Of a DNA stretch of 64,000 nucleotides, positions 33,397 through 41,929 are shown piece after piece. The DNA is from Bradyrhizobium sp. OK095 (GTDB taxonomy: Bacteria > Pseudomonadota > Alphaproteobacteria > Rhizobiales > Xanthobacteraceae): positions 151,002-215,001 of the forward strand of contig NZ_FOBX01000013.1 of assembly GCF_900109945.1 (NCBI RefSeq), given 5' to 3'. Position 1 is the stretch's first letter; each line of letters starts with the position of its first letter. The translations under genes were made by a program, and so were the position numbers. Below the pieces are notes generated by a model that had not been told where the DNA came from, did no database searches, and was given only the letters and a program-made list of their open reading frames with translations.

Positions 33397-34236
33397 TCAC
33401 TCCAGATTCGTATTGAACTCGTACGACTTCTCCGGCCCGACCAGCGTGAATTTCAGCGCCGCACCATCAGGCTTGGCGCCCGGCGGCAGTCCATCGAGCT
33501 CGAACGAAAATCGCTTCACGCCGGGCGGGCTCTCCTTGACCGGCTCCGGGATCGGCAGCGACCACTCTAGGGTCGGCCCTTCCACGAAAAGATTGACGTT
33601 GCGGTTGTCGGGCACGACCACGTCGACCAGCACGTTCTTGGGCCCGTCGCGCTTGACGTCGCGGATGGTCAGCGGATTGGGATCGCCGATATTGGCGGGC
33701 TTCGGCACGGTGTCCAGCGCGGCACGCAAGTTCGTGTCCTCGGTCGAGGCGACGCTGTTGAAGCCGAGCTCGGCACTGGCCTCGACGGGAATGCAGAGCT
33801 TTTCGCAGACCGCGTAATTGATCTCGGCGCGCAGCGTCACCGGCTTGTCGGCGGCCTTGGCGACGATGCGCAAGGGCAGCACGATCTGGTCGTGATAGCC
33901 GATCGAATGGCCGCCCGCGCCGTCGTCGAACTTCAGCGGCGCCGGCCACATCACTGTCACCGCTTCGACATTGTCCGACTTCGAGAAGTCGAACCGCGGC
34001 GGAACGCCGGAATCGCCGGGCATGCGCCAATAGGTCTTCCATCCCGGCTGGATCTGGAAGGCGATGCCGCCGAGCAGGACCGCGCCGCTGCGCGATCCCG
34101 CGAGCAGCCGTACCGCGGAATGTCCGTCGCGCTGCCACGGCGAAGAATCGTCGGCATGGGCCCCCATCGCCAGTGACGACGCAAGCAAGGTTGTCGCGAC
34201 GCCAATCGCCGCACGCAGGGGAACTTGTGTGAGCAT
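33397..34236 (-). CDS. Stand-alone DsbD-alpha-like periplasmic protein
   Basis: A 279-residue secreted protein: signal peptide to about residue 28 (AMGAHADD), then a domain like the N-terminal thiol-disulfide interchange domain of DsbD. Two cysteines lie five residues apart in AVCEKLCIPVEA, as in DsbD-alpha, and could form the redox pair. The transmembrane and thioredoxin parts of full DsbD are missing, so it must obtain electrons from another protein if it is active. It is divergent from yqgE, 142 bp away. Function is inferred from domain identity alone. Confidence 0.85.
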   Translation of the reverse strand: MLTQVPLRAAIGVATTLLASSLAMGAHADDSSPWQRDGHSAVRLLAGSRSGAVLLGGIAFQIQPGWKTYWRMPGDSGVPPRFDFSKSDNVEAVTVMWPAPLKFDDGAGGHSIGYHDQIVLPLRIVAKAADKPVTLRAEINYAVCEKLCIPVEASAELGFNSVASTEDTNLRAALDTVPKPANIGDPNPLTIRDVKRDGPKNVLVDVVVPDNRNVNLFVEGPTLEWSLPIPEPVKESPPGVKRFSFELDGLPPGAKPDGAALKFTLVGPEKSYEFNTNLE

Positions 34237-34378
34237 GGCACGTCTTTACAGGGTCACCGCGGGGCAAACCATTGAATTGCTTGTGATGGATACATTCGAA
34301 ACAAGTCTCCGCAAGCCTTGATTTGACAGCGGGCCGGCCCGACATCAGGATAGGAATTGAAACCGGAGTGGTTTACCG

Positions 34379-35023
34379 ATGGCTCCCACAGGCAAGCGAA
34401 TTGGCGAAAGCACCCGCGGCGCGAGCCCCGCGCTTGCCAACTCGGCCGGCTATCTCGATGGCCAGCTTCTGATCGCGATGCCGGTGATGGGCGATCCCCG
34501 CTTCGAGCGTTCGGTGATCTATCTCTGCGCCCATTCGGCCGAAGGCGCCATGGGCATCATCGTCAACCATCCGGCCGGCAGCATCGACTTCCCCGAACTG
34601 TTGGAGCAGCTCGGCATCATCAAGAAGGGCGAGCACATCAAGCTGCCGGAGAATGCCGAGAGCATGAAGGTGCTGCGCGGCGGCCCGGTCGATACCGGCC
34701 GCGGCTTCGTGCTGCATTCCAGCGACTTTTACATCGAGAACGCGACGCTGCGGATCGACGGCGGCGTCTGCCTCACCGCGACCGTCGACATCCTGCGCGC
34801 GATCGCCAACGGCTCCGGCCCCAAGCACGCCATCCTCGCGCTCGGCTATGCCGGCTGGGCGCCCGGTCAGCTCGAGACCGAGATCCAGAGCAACGGCTGG
34901 CTGCATTGCGACGCCGATGCGGATCTGATTTTTGGCGACGACGTCGATGAGAAGTACGGGCGGGCCCTGCGCAAGATCGGCATCGATCCCGGCATGCTCT
35001 CGAACGAGGCCGGGCACGCGTAG
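34379..35023 (+). CDS. YqgE/AlgH family protein
   Basis: A 214-residue soluble protein of the YqgE (UPF0301/AlgH) family. A disordered lead of about 25 residues precedes the characteristic blocks YLDGQLLIAMPVMGDPRFERSVIYLCAHSAEGAMGIIVN, VLRGGPVDTGRGFVLHS, and ILALGYAGWAPGQLETEI. The fold is known but the biochemical function is not established. It is preceded by the divergent DsbD-alpha gene and followed by a short palindromic repeat. Confidence 0.94.
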   Translation: MAPTGKRIGESTRGASPALANSAGYLDGQLLIAMPVMGDPRFERSVIYLCAHSAEGAMGIIVNHPAGSIDFPELLEQLGIIKKGEHIKLPENAESMKVLRGGPVDTGRGFVLHSSDFYIENATLRIDGGVCLTATVDILRAIANGSGPKHAILALGYAGWAPGQLETEIQSNGWLHCDADADLIFGDDVDEKYGRALRKIGIDPGMLSNEAGHA

Positions 35024-35055
35024 TTGGTTGGGGGGCGTAGCATGGCCCTCACCGT

Positions 35056-35091
35056 CGTCATTGCGAGGAGCGAAGCGACGAAGCAATGACG
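35056..35091. repeat. Short palindromic repeat, CGTCATTGC family (36 bp)
   Basis: CGTCATTGC (35056-35064) pairs exactly with GCAATGACG (35083-35091). It belongs to the same family as the longer copies at 42813-42899 and 52755-52834, which share the end sequence. It lies between the convergent yqgE and dioxygenase genes. Confidence 0.7.
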
Positions 35092-35104
35092 GAGGCAGCG
35101 GGGC

Positions 35105-35992
35105 CTACTCCGCCGCCTGCTGCTGCACCGTAGGCTCCGTTCCCGCCACCGTCGCCCTCCGCATGTCGCGCGGTTGCGACTGGTCGTAGCGGCGGACGCG
35201 GTGCATGGTCTGGCGGTTGTCCCACATCACGAGATCATGCAGCTTCCATTTGTGGACGTAGACGAACTCTGCGTTGGTCGCGTGCTCGTTCAGATCGCGC
35301 AGCAGCAGCCGTCCCTCGGGCACGCTCATGCTGACGATCTTGCCGGCGTGCGATGACAGATACAGCGACTTGCGGCGATGCACCGGATGCGTCCGCACCA
35401 GCCGCTGCAGCACCGGCTTGAACATCTGCTTCTCGTCGTCGGTATATTCGGTGAAGCCGAGCGAGCCCCGCGAATACATCAGCGAGTGCTCGCAGACGAG
35501 ATCGTCGATCTCCATCTTGGTCTCGTCGTCGAGCGCGTCATAGGCCGCGCGCATGTCGGCGAACTCGGTGTTGCCGCCCTTCGGGTTCACCACGCGCGCC
35601 GACAGCAGCGAGAATTTTGCGGGGATGGGACGGAACGAGCTGTCGGAATGCCACAGGCAATTGCCGAGGTTGAACAGATGCGTGCGGCTGTCCTTCGCCA
35701 GCGGCTTGCCGTCCTTGCCGAGATTGCTGACGTCGTTGAGGCCCGACTGGAGCCGATAGTCTTTCGCCTGTGTGACGGTGCCGCCGCGCGCATCTTCACG
35801 CTGGCCAAAATTCAGCGCAAACGCCATCTGCTGCTCGTCGTTAATGTCCTGGTCGTGGAAGACGAGCACCGCATATTTGTCCATGGCGGCCTCGACCTCG
35901 CGCGCCTCGGTCTCGGTGAGCGGCTTTCGCAGATCGAGGCCGGACACCTCGCCGACAAAATGCGTCTGAAGCTGCCGGATGGCGATCGTCAT
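35105..35992 (-). CDS. TfdA-like 2-oxoglutarate/Fe(II) dioxygenase
   Basis: A 295-residue enzyme of the TauD/TfdA family. The iron ligands are His115 and Asp117 in LWHSDSSF and His264 in DNRQTMHR, and Arg275 or a neighbour binds 2-oxoglutarate. The blocks GGNTEFADMRAAYDAL and EHATNAEFVYVHKW, LVMWDNR, RRYD match 2,4-D dioxygenase TfdA by eye, more closely than taurine dioxygenase. Bradyrhizobium is known to carry TfdA-alpha enzymes, which act on phenoxyacetates or related ethers. The start at 35992 fits that family's N-terminus. The natural substrate here is unknown. A nearby SDR gene runs in the same direction. Confidence 0.9.
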   Translation of the reverse strand: MTIAIRQLQTHFVGEVSGLDLRKPLTETEAREVEAAMDKYAVLVFHDQDINDEQQMAFALNFGQREDARGGTVTQAKDYRLQSGLNDVSNLGKDGKPLAKDSRTHLFNLGNCLWHSDSSFRPIPAKFSLLSARVVNPKGGNTEFADMRAAYDALDDETKMEIDDLVCEHSLMYSRGSLGFTEYTDDEKQMFKPVLQRLVRTHPVHRRKSLYLSSHAGKIVSMSVPEGRLLLRDLNEHATNAEFVYVHKWKLHDLVMWDNRQTMHRVRRYDQSQPRDMRRATVAGTEPTVQQQAAE

Positions 35993-36089
35993 GGCGTCTC
36001 TCCCGCGAACCGCGAGCGGTTGGTCCCGCTCTGCTGGTGAAAAAGCTACTCCCGTAACCGGCGTTGTCAACGCAGGCCGCGCATGGCTC

Positions 36090-36869
36090 TTACGCGTTGC
36101 GCGCCATCAACCCGCCGTCGACCGGGATCACCGCACCGGTGAGAAACGACGCCGCCGGCAGGCACAGGCTCAGCGTCATGTGCGCGACCTCTTCGGGGTC
36201 GCCATAGCGGCCGAGTGCTGTGCGGCGCTTGGCATAGATCGTCTTGTGCTCCTCGGAAATGCGATCAGTGATGGCGGTCCGGATCGGCCCCGGACAGATG
36301 CAGTTGACGGTGATGCCTTCGCGGCCGAGCTCGACGGCGAGAGAGCGCGTCAGGCTCGCGACACCGCCCTTCGCTGCCGAATAGGGGCTGTGCAATCCGG
36401 TCGCGCCGAGCGCCTCGGTCGAGGCAATGTTGACGATGCGCGGGCTCTTCGATTTGCGCAGGTGAGGCAGCGCCGCGCGGATGATGCGTGGATGCGCCGT
36501 CAACATCACGGCGATACCTTTGGCCCAGGCGTCTTCGTAAGCCTCGTCGTCGATAGCGACGCGCACGGAGATGCCGGCATTGTTGATGACGATGTCGAGC
36601 CCGCCGAAATGCGCCGCGACATCACTAACCACGCGCTTGATCTCGCCGCCGTCGGCGACGTCGAGCTTCCAGGCCTCCGCCGATCCGCCGTTCGCTGCAA
36701 TCGCCTTGGCAACCGCATGCGCGCCTTGCGCCTCGTAATCGGTGACGGCAACGTTCGCGCCCTCGCTGGCGAACACACGCGCGGTCGCGCGCCCCATGCC
36801 GCTGGCCGCGCCCGTGACGAGAACGGTCAGGCCCTTCACCGACCTGCTGAGCTGCTTGAAGTCGGACAT
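36090..36869 (-). CDS. SDR family oxidoreductase (259 aa)
   Basis: A short-chain dehydrogenase with cofactor motif TGAASGMG near residue 18, NNAG near 90 and active-site YSAAKGG near 158. The start at 36869 (MSDFKQLS) places the Rossmann motif at the usual distance; a frame from 36920 adds an unrelated lead. It shares strand with the TfdA-like dioxygenase, whose start is 98 bp after its stop, and is divergent from another SDR gene. The substrate is not evident. A role in a catabolic route with the dioxygenase is possible from context only. Confidence 0.9.
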   Translation of the reverse strand: MSDFKQLSRSVKGLTVLVTGAASGMGRATARVFASEGANVAVTDYEAQGAHAVAKAIAANGGSAEAWKLDVADGGEIKRVVSDVAAHFGGLDIVINNAGISVRVAIDDEAYEDAWAKGIAVMLTAHPRIIRAALPHLRKSKSPRIVNIASTEALGATGLHSPYSAAKGGVASLTRSLAVELGREGITVNCICPGPIRTAITDRISEEHKTIYAKRRTALGRYGDPEEVAHMTLSLCLPAASFLTGAVIPVDGGLMARNA

Positions 36870-36966
36870 GCTGTTTCCTCGCGGCGTCTTGTTTGTTGTT
36901 ATGATTGACAAGGCTGGCATCGATCCGCAGACAGGTCAAACAAGCAAAACAAAAGGGGAGGCCGCG

Positions 36967-37704
36967 ATGGCGAACGAGCTGGATTTCTCAGGCAAGCAGA
37001 TGCTGGTGGTCGGCGGTTCCAGCGGTATCGGCAACGGCATCGCGCAAGCCTTTCGCGCGAGGGGCGCAGCTGTTGCGGTTTGCGGCACGCGTGCTCACGC
37101 GAAGGAATATCTTGCGGAGGAAGGCTCCGATCTCACCGGCCTTGCTTACGCGCAGCTCGACGTCAGCAACCCCAGTGCGATCGAAACATTCATGCCGACG
37201 TTCGACCGGCTCGACATCCTGGTGCTCGCGCAGGGCGCGGTGCTCTATCGCCGCGGCGAGTTCGAGATGGCCGGCTTCCGCAAGGTCGTCGAGGTCAATC
37301 TGATGAGCCTGATGGCGTGTGCGACGCGCTTTCATTCCATGTTGCGGGATTCAAAAGGCGCACTGATCATGGTGTCCTCGACCGCGGCCTATCATTCCAC
37401 CATGGGCAATCCCGCCTACAACGCCTCGAAAACAGGCGCGGTCGGATTGACCCGCACGCTCGGTGAGGCCTGGGCCGAAGACGGCATCCGCGTCAACGGC
37501 ATCGCGCCCGGCCTCGTCGACACCAAGATGACGAAAGTGACCACCGACAATCCCAAGCGGCTCGAAGGCGCATTGTCACGCATTCCGCTGCGGCGATTGG
37601 GCACGCCGGCCGACATGGCGGGCGCGGCATTGTTCCTGGCCTCGCCGCTGTCGTCCTACATCATAGGCCAGACTCTGGTCGTCGATGGCGGGTTGATCCT
37701 GTAA
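36967..37704 (+). CDS. SDR family oxidoreductase (245 aa)
   Basis: A short-chain dehydrogenase of 245 residues: GGSSGIGNG at about 15-23, active-site SSTAAYHSTMGNPAYNASKTG with the Tyr/Lys pair, and the C-terminal LVVDGGLIL. The usual NNAG is replaced by LAQGA around residue 85, a common variant. The start at 36967 follows an AGGGGAGG ribosome-binding site. It is divergent from the other SDR gene with 97 bp between them. Substrate unknown. It ends just before a palindromic repeat. Confidence 0.9.
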   Translation: MANELDFSGKQMLVVGGSSGIGNGIAQAFRARGAAVAVCGTRAHAKEYLAEEGSDLTGLAYAQLDVSNPSAIETFMPTFDRLDILVLAQGAVLYRRGEFEMAGFRKVVEVNLMSLMACATRFHSMLRDSKGALIMVSSTAAYHSTMGNPAYNASKTGAVGLTRTLGEAWAEDGIRVNGIAPGLVDTKMTKVTTDNPKRLEGALSRIPLRRLGTPADMAGAALFLASPLSSYIIGQTLVVDGGLIL

Positions 37705-37710
37705 CGCCTT

Positions 37711-37787
37711 GTAGCCCGGATGAGCGAAGCGATATCCGGGACTTTGCTCGCCCCGTTCCCGGGTATCGCTTCGCTCACCCGGGCTAC
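37711..37787. repeat. Palindromic repeat with GTAGCCCGG ends (77 bp)
   Basis: GTAGCCCGG at 37711-37719 pairs with the complementary CCGGGCTAC at 37779-37787. Internal GCGAAGCGATA and TATCGCTTCGC also pair, giving a nearly complete hairpin. This form, with AGCCCGGATGAGCGAAGC, is very common in Bradyrhizobium intergenic DNA. Confidence 0.8.
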
Positions 37788-37857
37788 ACTTTCGGAAAGG
37801 ATTGGAACCGCGCCGCTCCTGATCGGTTACTCCGGCAGACCCCCAAGGAGGAGCATC

Positions 37858-38232
37858 ATGGACAAGGATCGGATTGTCGGATCGGCCAAGGAATTCGCCG
37901 GACGCGCGGAAGGCGCTGTCGGTGATCTCGCAGGCGATGCGCAGACACAGGCGTCCGGCAAGGCGCGCGAGGCCGCCGGCACCGTGCAGAATCTTTACGG
38001 CCAGGCCAAGGACGCCGTGCGTGACGCCAGCGAGACGGCGGCCGGTTATGCCAAGGATGCCTACGAGAATAGCGGCGACACGTTCCGTGACGGTTCGCAG
38101 GCGATCTCGAAGAAGGTGCAGGACAATCCGTTCGGTGCACTTCTGGTCGCCGGCGGCATCGGCTTTGCGCTTGCGCTTCTGATGTCGCGCCCCGCCCGCC
38201 GTCCGCCGCCGCGCTGGCGCTATTACGGCTGA
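37858..38232 (+). CDS. CsbD family stress-response protein with C-terminal membrane segment
   Basis: A 124-residue protein. The start at 37858 has an excellent AAGGAGGAG site 6 nt upstream. The first 60 residues are CsbD-like (MDKDRIVGSAKEFAGRAEG, VGDLAGDAQTQASGKAREAAG), rich in A, G, K, D and Q and probably helical or disordered. Later residues hold an amphipathic K/A stretch and a membrane segment (FGALLVAGGIGFALALLM near 95-112), ending in a basic RRPPPRWRYYG tail. CsbD proteins are general-stress proteins of unknown mechanism; the added helix resembles ElaB/YgaM-type membrane-bound stress proteins. Confidence 0.85.
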   Translation: MDKDRIVGSAKEFAGRAEGAVGDLAGDAQTQASGKAREAAGTVQNLYGQAKDAVRDASETAAGYAKDAYENSGDTFRDGSQAISKKVQDNPFGALLVAGGIGFALALLMSRPARRPPPRWRYYG

Positions 38233-38250
38233 GCCACAAACACGCATTCG

Positions 38251-38405
38251 CGTGCCCCGGTCGCAATGCGGCCCAGGCGATGCGTAGCATCGTCCGGAAA
38301 CGCCGCGTTGCAGAGCCGGGGCCCATTCTTTTGTGAGTGTCGCACGTGCTGGATCCCGGCTCTGCGTCGCATAACCAAGAGGTGCTGCGCCGCGTCCGGG
38401 ACACG
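38251..38405. repeat. Long palindromic repeat, CGTGYCCCGG family copy 1
   Basis: It begins CGTGCCCCGG at 38251 and ends CCGGGACACG at 38405, with pairs such as GAGCCGGGGCCC and GGATCCCGGCTC inside. The same beginning, end and internal landmarks occur at 49190-49359 and 50264-50398. It lies between convergent genes. Confidence 0.65.
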
Positions 38406-38427
38406 AGATCAATTATCGCGATATCAA

Positions 38428-40152
38428 TTATCGGATGACTTCGGCCGAACGCCCGACATTACCCGGCGGACGCGGGATCGCGGGATTGGGATTCGGGTTG
38501 CGCGGCCCCGGCGCCAGTTGACGCGGCGCTGGCTGCGGGGAGCCGAAGCCGAAGAAATCGCGCAATGACGGTTGGGCCTGTGCCGGCTGCTGCACCACCG
38601 GCTTCTTCGGCGCGAGCTTTTGCGGCGCGATCGCTGCGGCTGCGCCGGGCGTACCCGAAGCAGCGCTGCCGTCAGGATTCGTCGCGGCCATCGGCGTATC
38701 GCCCTTGGCCTGCTCGCGGCCGACTTCGCGGCGCGGCCAGGCATAATCATCGGCACGACCCGCGGGCGCGGCCAGCGGCTCACCCTTCACCATCGTCTTC
38801 GCAGCGAGTGCATCGACGGCGGCGGGACGCGAGCCCGGCCCACCCAGCAATTGATCGGTCGAAATCGAGGCCGCAATCAGCGGCACGATCGGGCCGGCGA
38901 GCGGCCGCGGCGCGGGCTTGCCGGGCTCGGCGCTGGTGTCGGGCGTCGCCGGCTCGCTCGGCAGCGCGATCGGGCCGGAGCGTCCCGCCAGCAGGCGCGT
39001 GATCTCGCGCTCGACGTAATGCGCGAGTTTTCGCGCGCCGGGCTTGGTGAAATAGACGCCGTCACCGCTGCGGAGTTGACGGATCTGGCCTTCGAAGTCC
39101 GGGCCCTTCTGGAGGAAGCGGCCGGCGTCGTCGACGAAGCCGTCCCAGACGTCGACATAGGTGATGCCGGCCTTGGCCGCGCCTTCGCGATAGAGCGAAT
39201 CCAGGAACAGCATGTCCGCCGTGCCCTTGGGGCCGCGGATCGCGGGCAGGCCGACCCAGAGCACCGGCACGCCCTTGCTCTTGAGGACGTTGGCGAGCTC
39301 CTCGATCTTCTTGCCGTAGAGCTCGACCCAGCGCTCGTCGCGGAATTCGTAGAGGCCGTTCGGGTTGCGCGCAGTCTTTTCCGGCGCGGCCGCCGGCGTG
39401 TCGGCGTTGTCGGCGTCATCCTGCGGCAAGTCGGCATCGGCGGGCTTGTCGTCCGGCTTGGCGGCAGTGTCGCCGGGCTTTGCATCGCCGGGCTTTGCGT
39501 CACCCTTTCCTTGCGGCTTGGCGCGGGCGCCCTTGTCGTTTTTCTTGTCCTTGTCCTTGTCCTTGTCCGAGGCCTTGTCCGATTTGTCGGGCGCGGCCTC
39601 GCGGATCGAGATGCGATCATTGAGGCCGAGCATGACGACGATCACATCAGGCTTGTCGGTCTCCAAAATGCCTTTCGCAGCAGTCGTCCAATCCGAGGGC
39701 TCGCCCTTCGGCTGGTATTTGATCAGGCCGGACGTGGTCTTGTGCTTGCGGATCACGCCCATGTCGGGCTGCTCGCTGTAGGCGTCCTCCAGACCGTAAG
39801 CGAGCCAGTCGGCCATGGCGTCGCCGATCACCAGCACGTTCTTGTCGGCAATCGCGTCGCGCTTGGCTGGGGCCGGTGCGCGCGAAAAATCCTGGCGCGG
39901 TGCCTGCTGCTGTTGTTGCTGGAATGGCGCGAAGAAGTCGCCGCCGAACCAGCCGCCATCGCGGCCACCGCCGCCGCGTTGCGGGGCCTGGCGCTGCGGC
40001 GGGCCGCCGAAGCCGGGGAAGTTGAAGAACTGCGCCGAGGCCGGTCCCGCGATCGAAAGCAGAATCGCAAGCGCCGTCCCCAGCGCGATCAACGGGCCGG
40101 TCTCGGTCAGCGCCTTGAAGAAGGACTTGGACTGGGGCCTGGGCTTCGACAT
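38428..40152 (-). CDS. DUF459 SGNH-fold protein with missing catalytic residues
   Basis: A 574-residue envelope protein with an N-terminal membrane or signal segment (about 15-40), a low-complexity Q/P/G region, then the DUF459/SGNH-hydrolase-like domain from about 104. In block I the usual GDS is GDA (Ala112), so the nucleophile is absent. Block III GLND is intact. The last block reads DGVYFT (Asp364 to Tyr367), where the catalytic His is normally found. A K/D/P-rich insert (about 195-265) interrupts the domain. It may be a binding protein derived from an enzyme. It is an unbroken frame, so it is not a pseudogene. Confidence 0.85.
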   Translation of the reverse strand: MSKPRPQSKSFFKALTETGPLIALGTALAILLSIAGPASAQFFNFPGFGGPPQRQAPQRGGGGRDGGWFGGDFFAPFQQQQQQAPRQDFSRAPAPAKRDAIADKNVLVIGDAMADWLAYGLEDAYSEQPDMGVIRKHKTTSGLIKYQPKGEPSDWTTAAKGILETDKPDVIVVMLGLNDRISIREAAPDKSDKASDKDKDKDKKNDKGARAKPQGKGDAKPGDAKPGDTAAKPDDKPADADLPQDDADNADTPAAAPEKTARNPNGLYEFRDERWVELYGKKIEELANVLKSKGVPVLWVGLPAIRGPKGTADMLFLDSLYREGAAKAGITYVDVWDGFVDDAGRFLQKGPDFEGQIRQLRSGDGVYFTKPGARKLAHYVEREITRLLAGRSGPIALPSEPATPDTSAEPGKPAPRPLAGPIVPLIAASISTDQLLGGPGSRPAAVDALAAKTMVKGEPLAAPAGRADDYAWPRREVGREQAKGDTPMAATNPDGSAASGTPGAAAAIAPQKLAPKKPVVQQPAQAQPSLRDFFGFGSPQPAPRQLAPGPRNPNPNPAIPRPPGNVGRSAEVIR

Positions 40153-40334
40153 GCGATCTCGGGCACGCGCAATGGGGATCGGAATTGGTTCGATATAATA
40201 ACGGAATCAGGCGCCAAACGGGCAAATTCCGTTGCAGATTCTTTGGCAGATTCTTGTCCCATACACCGGGGAACAGCCGCCCCCGTCAAGGTGGCCGGCC
40301 AAAATCCCTGTTCAGGGTTACTTTCGGCGCGATT

Positions 40335-41732
40335 TTACCGCCCGCGCAGCCGATCCAGCACGTCGGAGGAGGCAAATCCGTCCGTGGGAACCCCGATCGA
40401 GGCCTGGAAATTGCGGAGCGCCTCCCGGGTCTGGCCGCCGAACTGGCCGTCCGGGGTCCCCTTGTAGAAGCCGCGCTGGACCAAGAGCTGCTGGAGCTCC
40501 AGCCGCTCGGTGCGGGACAGCTCCCGTTCCTGCCGTGGCCAGGGCTGCACGAAGGGCTGGCCGCCACGCAGACGGTCGGCGAAATGGCCGATCGCCAGCG
40601 CATAGGCCTCGGCCGGGTTGTACTTCATGATGACGCGAAAATTCTGCAGCATCAGGAAGCCCGGCCCCTGCGCGCCCGCCGGCGCCAGCAGATAGGCTTT
40701 TTCCGCCGGATGCGGGAAGGGCTGGTTGGTCGGGCGCTTGAGCCCAAGCTTCTCCCATTGCGCGATCGTCATCGCCTTGGCGCGGTCGGCCAGCATGTAG
40801 TTGAAGCCCTGCGGCATCACGACCTCAAAGCCCCAGGTCTGGCCGCTCTGCCAGCCGTCCTTCTTCAGATTGTTGGCGGTGGACGCAATCAGGTCGCTTG
40901 CGTTGTCGACGACGTCACGCCGCCCGTCACCGTCGCCGTCGACGGCAAAGCGCTTGAACGCGGTCGGCATGAACTGGGTCGGGCCGAAGGCGCCGGCCCA
41001 GGAGCCGCGCATCTGCTCCGGCCTGAGATCGCCGCGATTGACGATCTCCAGCGCCGAGAGGAACTCGTCCTTGAAATAGGCCTGGCGGCGGCCGACGCAG
41101 GCGAGCGTCGCGGTCGATTGCAGTACGCTGCGGTCACCCATCTGCGTCGAGTAATTGGACTCGATGCCCCAGATCGCGGCGATGATGTAGCGGTCGACGC
41201 CATAGGCCTTTTCGGTCGCATCGAACTGCGCCTTGTATTTGGCGAGGACTTCTTTGCCCTTGGCGAGGCGGTTGTCGTTCACGAGGATGTCGAGATAGTC
41301 CCAGATCGATTTCGTGAACTCCGGCTGCGAGTCCATCAGGTCCATGATGCGCAAATCGGGCGAGAGCCCCGCGGTGAAGCGCTGAAAATTCTCCTGCGTG
41401 ATGTTGCGCCGTGCGGCATCCGGCCACATGCCTGCGACGCAATTGTTGAAGTTGCCCGCGGCCTCGCGGATCGCCGCCGCCGTCATCAGCGGATGGCCGG
41501 ACGCGCCGTCCTCGCCGGTCCAAGGTTGAGGTCCAGTCAGGGCGCCGCCGGGGCCGGGCGCCGGTTGCGCAGGCGCTTGATTCTGGCCGGAGAAGATACC
41601 GCCGAACAGGTTCGACAGACCGTTCTGCGCCTGGGCGTGCGCGGCGGCAGGCAGCAGCAAGGCGGCCGCAACCATTGCTACGTTGGTCACAAATCCAGCA
41701 CGTTTCGCCAGCGCTGCCACCGATTGCATCAT
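40335..41732 (-). CDS. Lytic murein transglycosylase (MltB type) with PG-binding domain
   Basis: A 465-residue periplasmic enzyme with a signal peptide (cleavage near AHAQA). The catalytic domain is of the MltB/SLT2 kind: VDRYIIAAIWGIESNYSTQMG holds the catalytic Glu near residue 191, and LRPEQMRGSWAGAFGPTQFMPTAF follows. The last 60 residues form a peptidoglycan-binding domain (LQQLLVQRGFYKGTPDGQFGGQTREAL region). It cleaves the glycan strand with anhydro-muramic acid formation. It lies 182 bp after the start of the DUF459 gene, on the same strand, and is divergent from galU. Confidence 0.93.
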   Translation of the reverse strand: MMQSVAALAKRAGFVTNVAMVAAALLLPAAAHAQAQNGLSNLFGGIFSGQNQAPAQPAPGPGGALTGPQPWTGEDGASGHPLMTAAAIREAAGNFNNCVAGMWPDAARRNITQENFQRFTAGLSPDLRIMDLMDSQPEFTKSIWDYLDILVNDNRLAKGKEVLAKYKAQFDATEKAYGVDRYIIAAIWGIESNYSTQMGDRSVLQSTATLACVGRRQAYFKDEFLSALEIVNRGDLRPEQMRGSWAGAFGPTQFMPTAFKRFAVDGDGDGRRDVVDNASDLIASTANNLKKDGWQSGQTWGFEVVMPQGFNYMLADRAKAMTIAQWEKLGLKRPTNQPFPHPAEKAYLLAPAGAQGPGFLMLQNFRVIMKYNPAEAYALAIGHFADRLRGGQPFVQPWPRQERELSRTERLELQQLLVQRGFYKGTPDGQFGGQTREALRNFQASIGVPTDGFASSDVLDRLRGR

Positions 41733-41929
41733 ACCCTACCTGTCCGGCTGAAAAAATCCGTCCTCAGGAGGCCCGGCACCGGTTGCCAACAGCTTAACAA
41801 AGGTGAAATTTTAGTGGCTGATTTTTTCTTAACTGTGTGCTGGCGAGGCCCCACATCCGCCTTTGTTAGCGGCTGCAAACAAGCTAGCAAGATGCCATTA
41901 CTCCCTTCCTCAGGTATTCGATCGATCCC

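Noticed and set aside
39520..39600. A run of short K/D-rich repeats that could be a CRISPR-like or satellite array
   Set aside because: The repeats (lysine-aspartate pairs) are inside the coding frame of the DUF459 protein and vary without spacers; they are a low-complexity protein insert.
38572..40467. A 631-codon frame opposite the DUF459 gene
   Set aside because: V/L/R/G-rich shadow frame. The sense frame has a signal segment and a domain, so the antisense is not coding.
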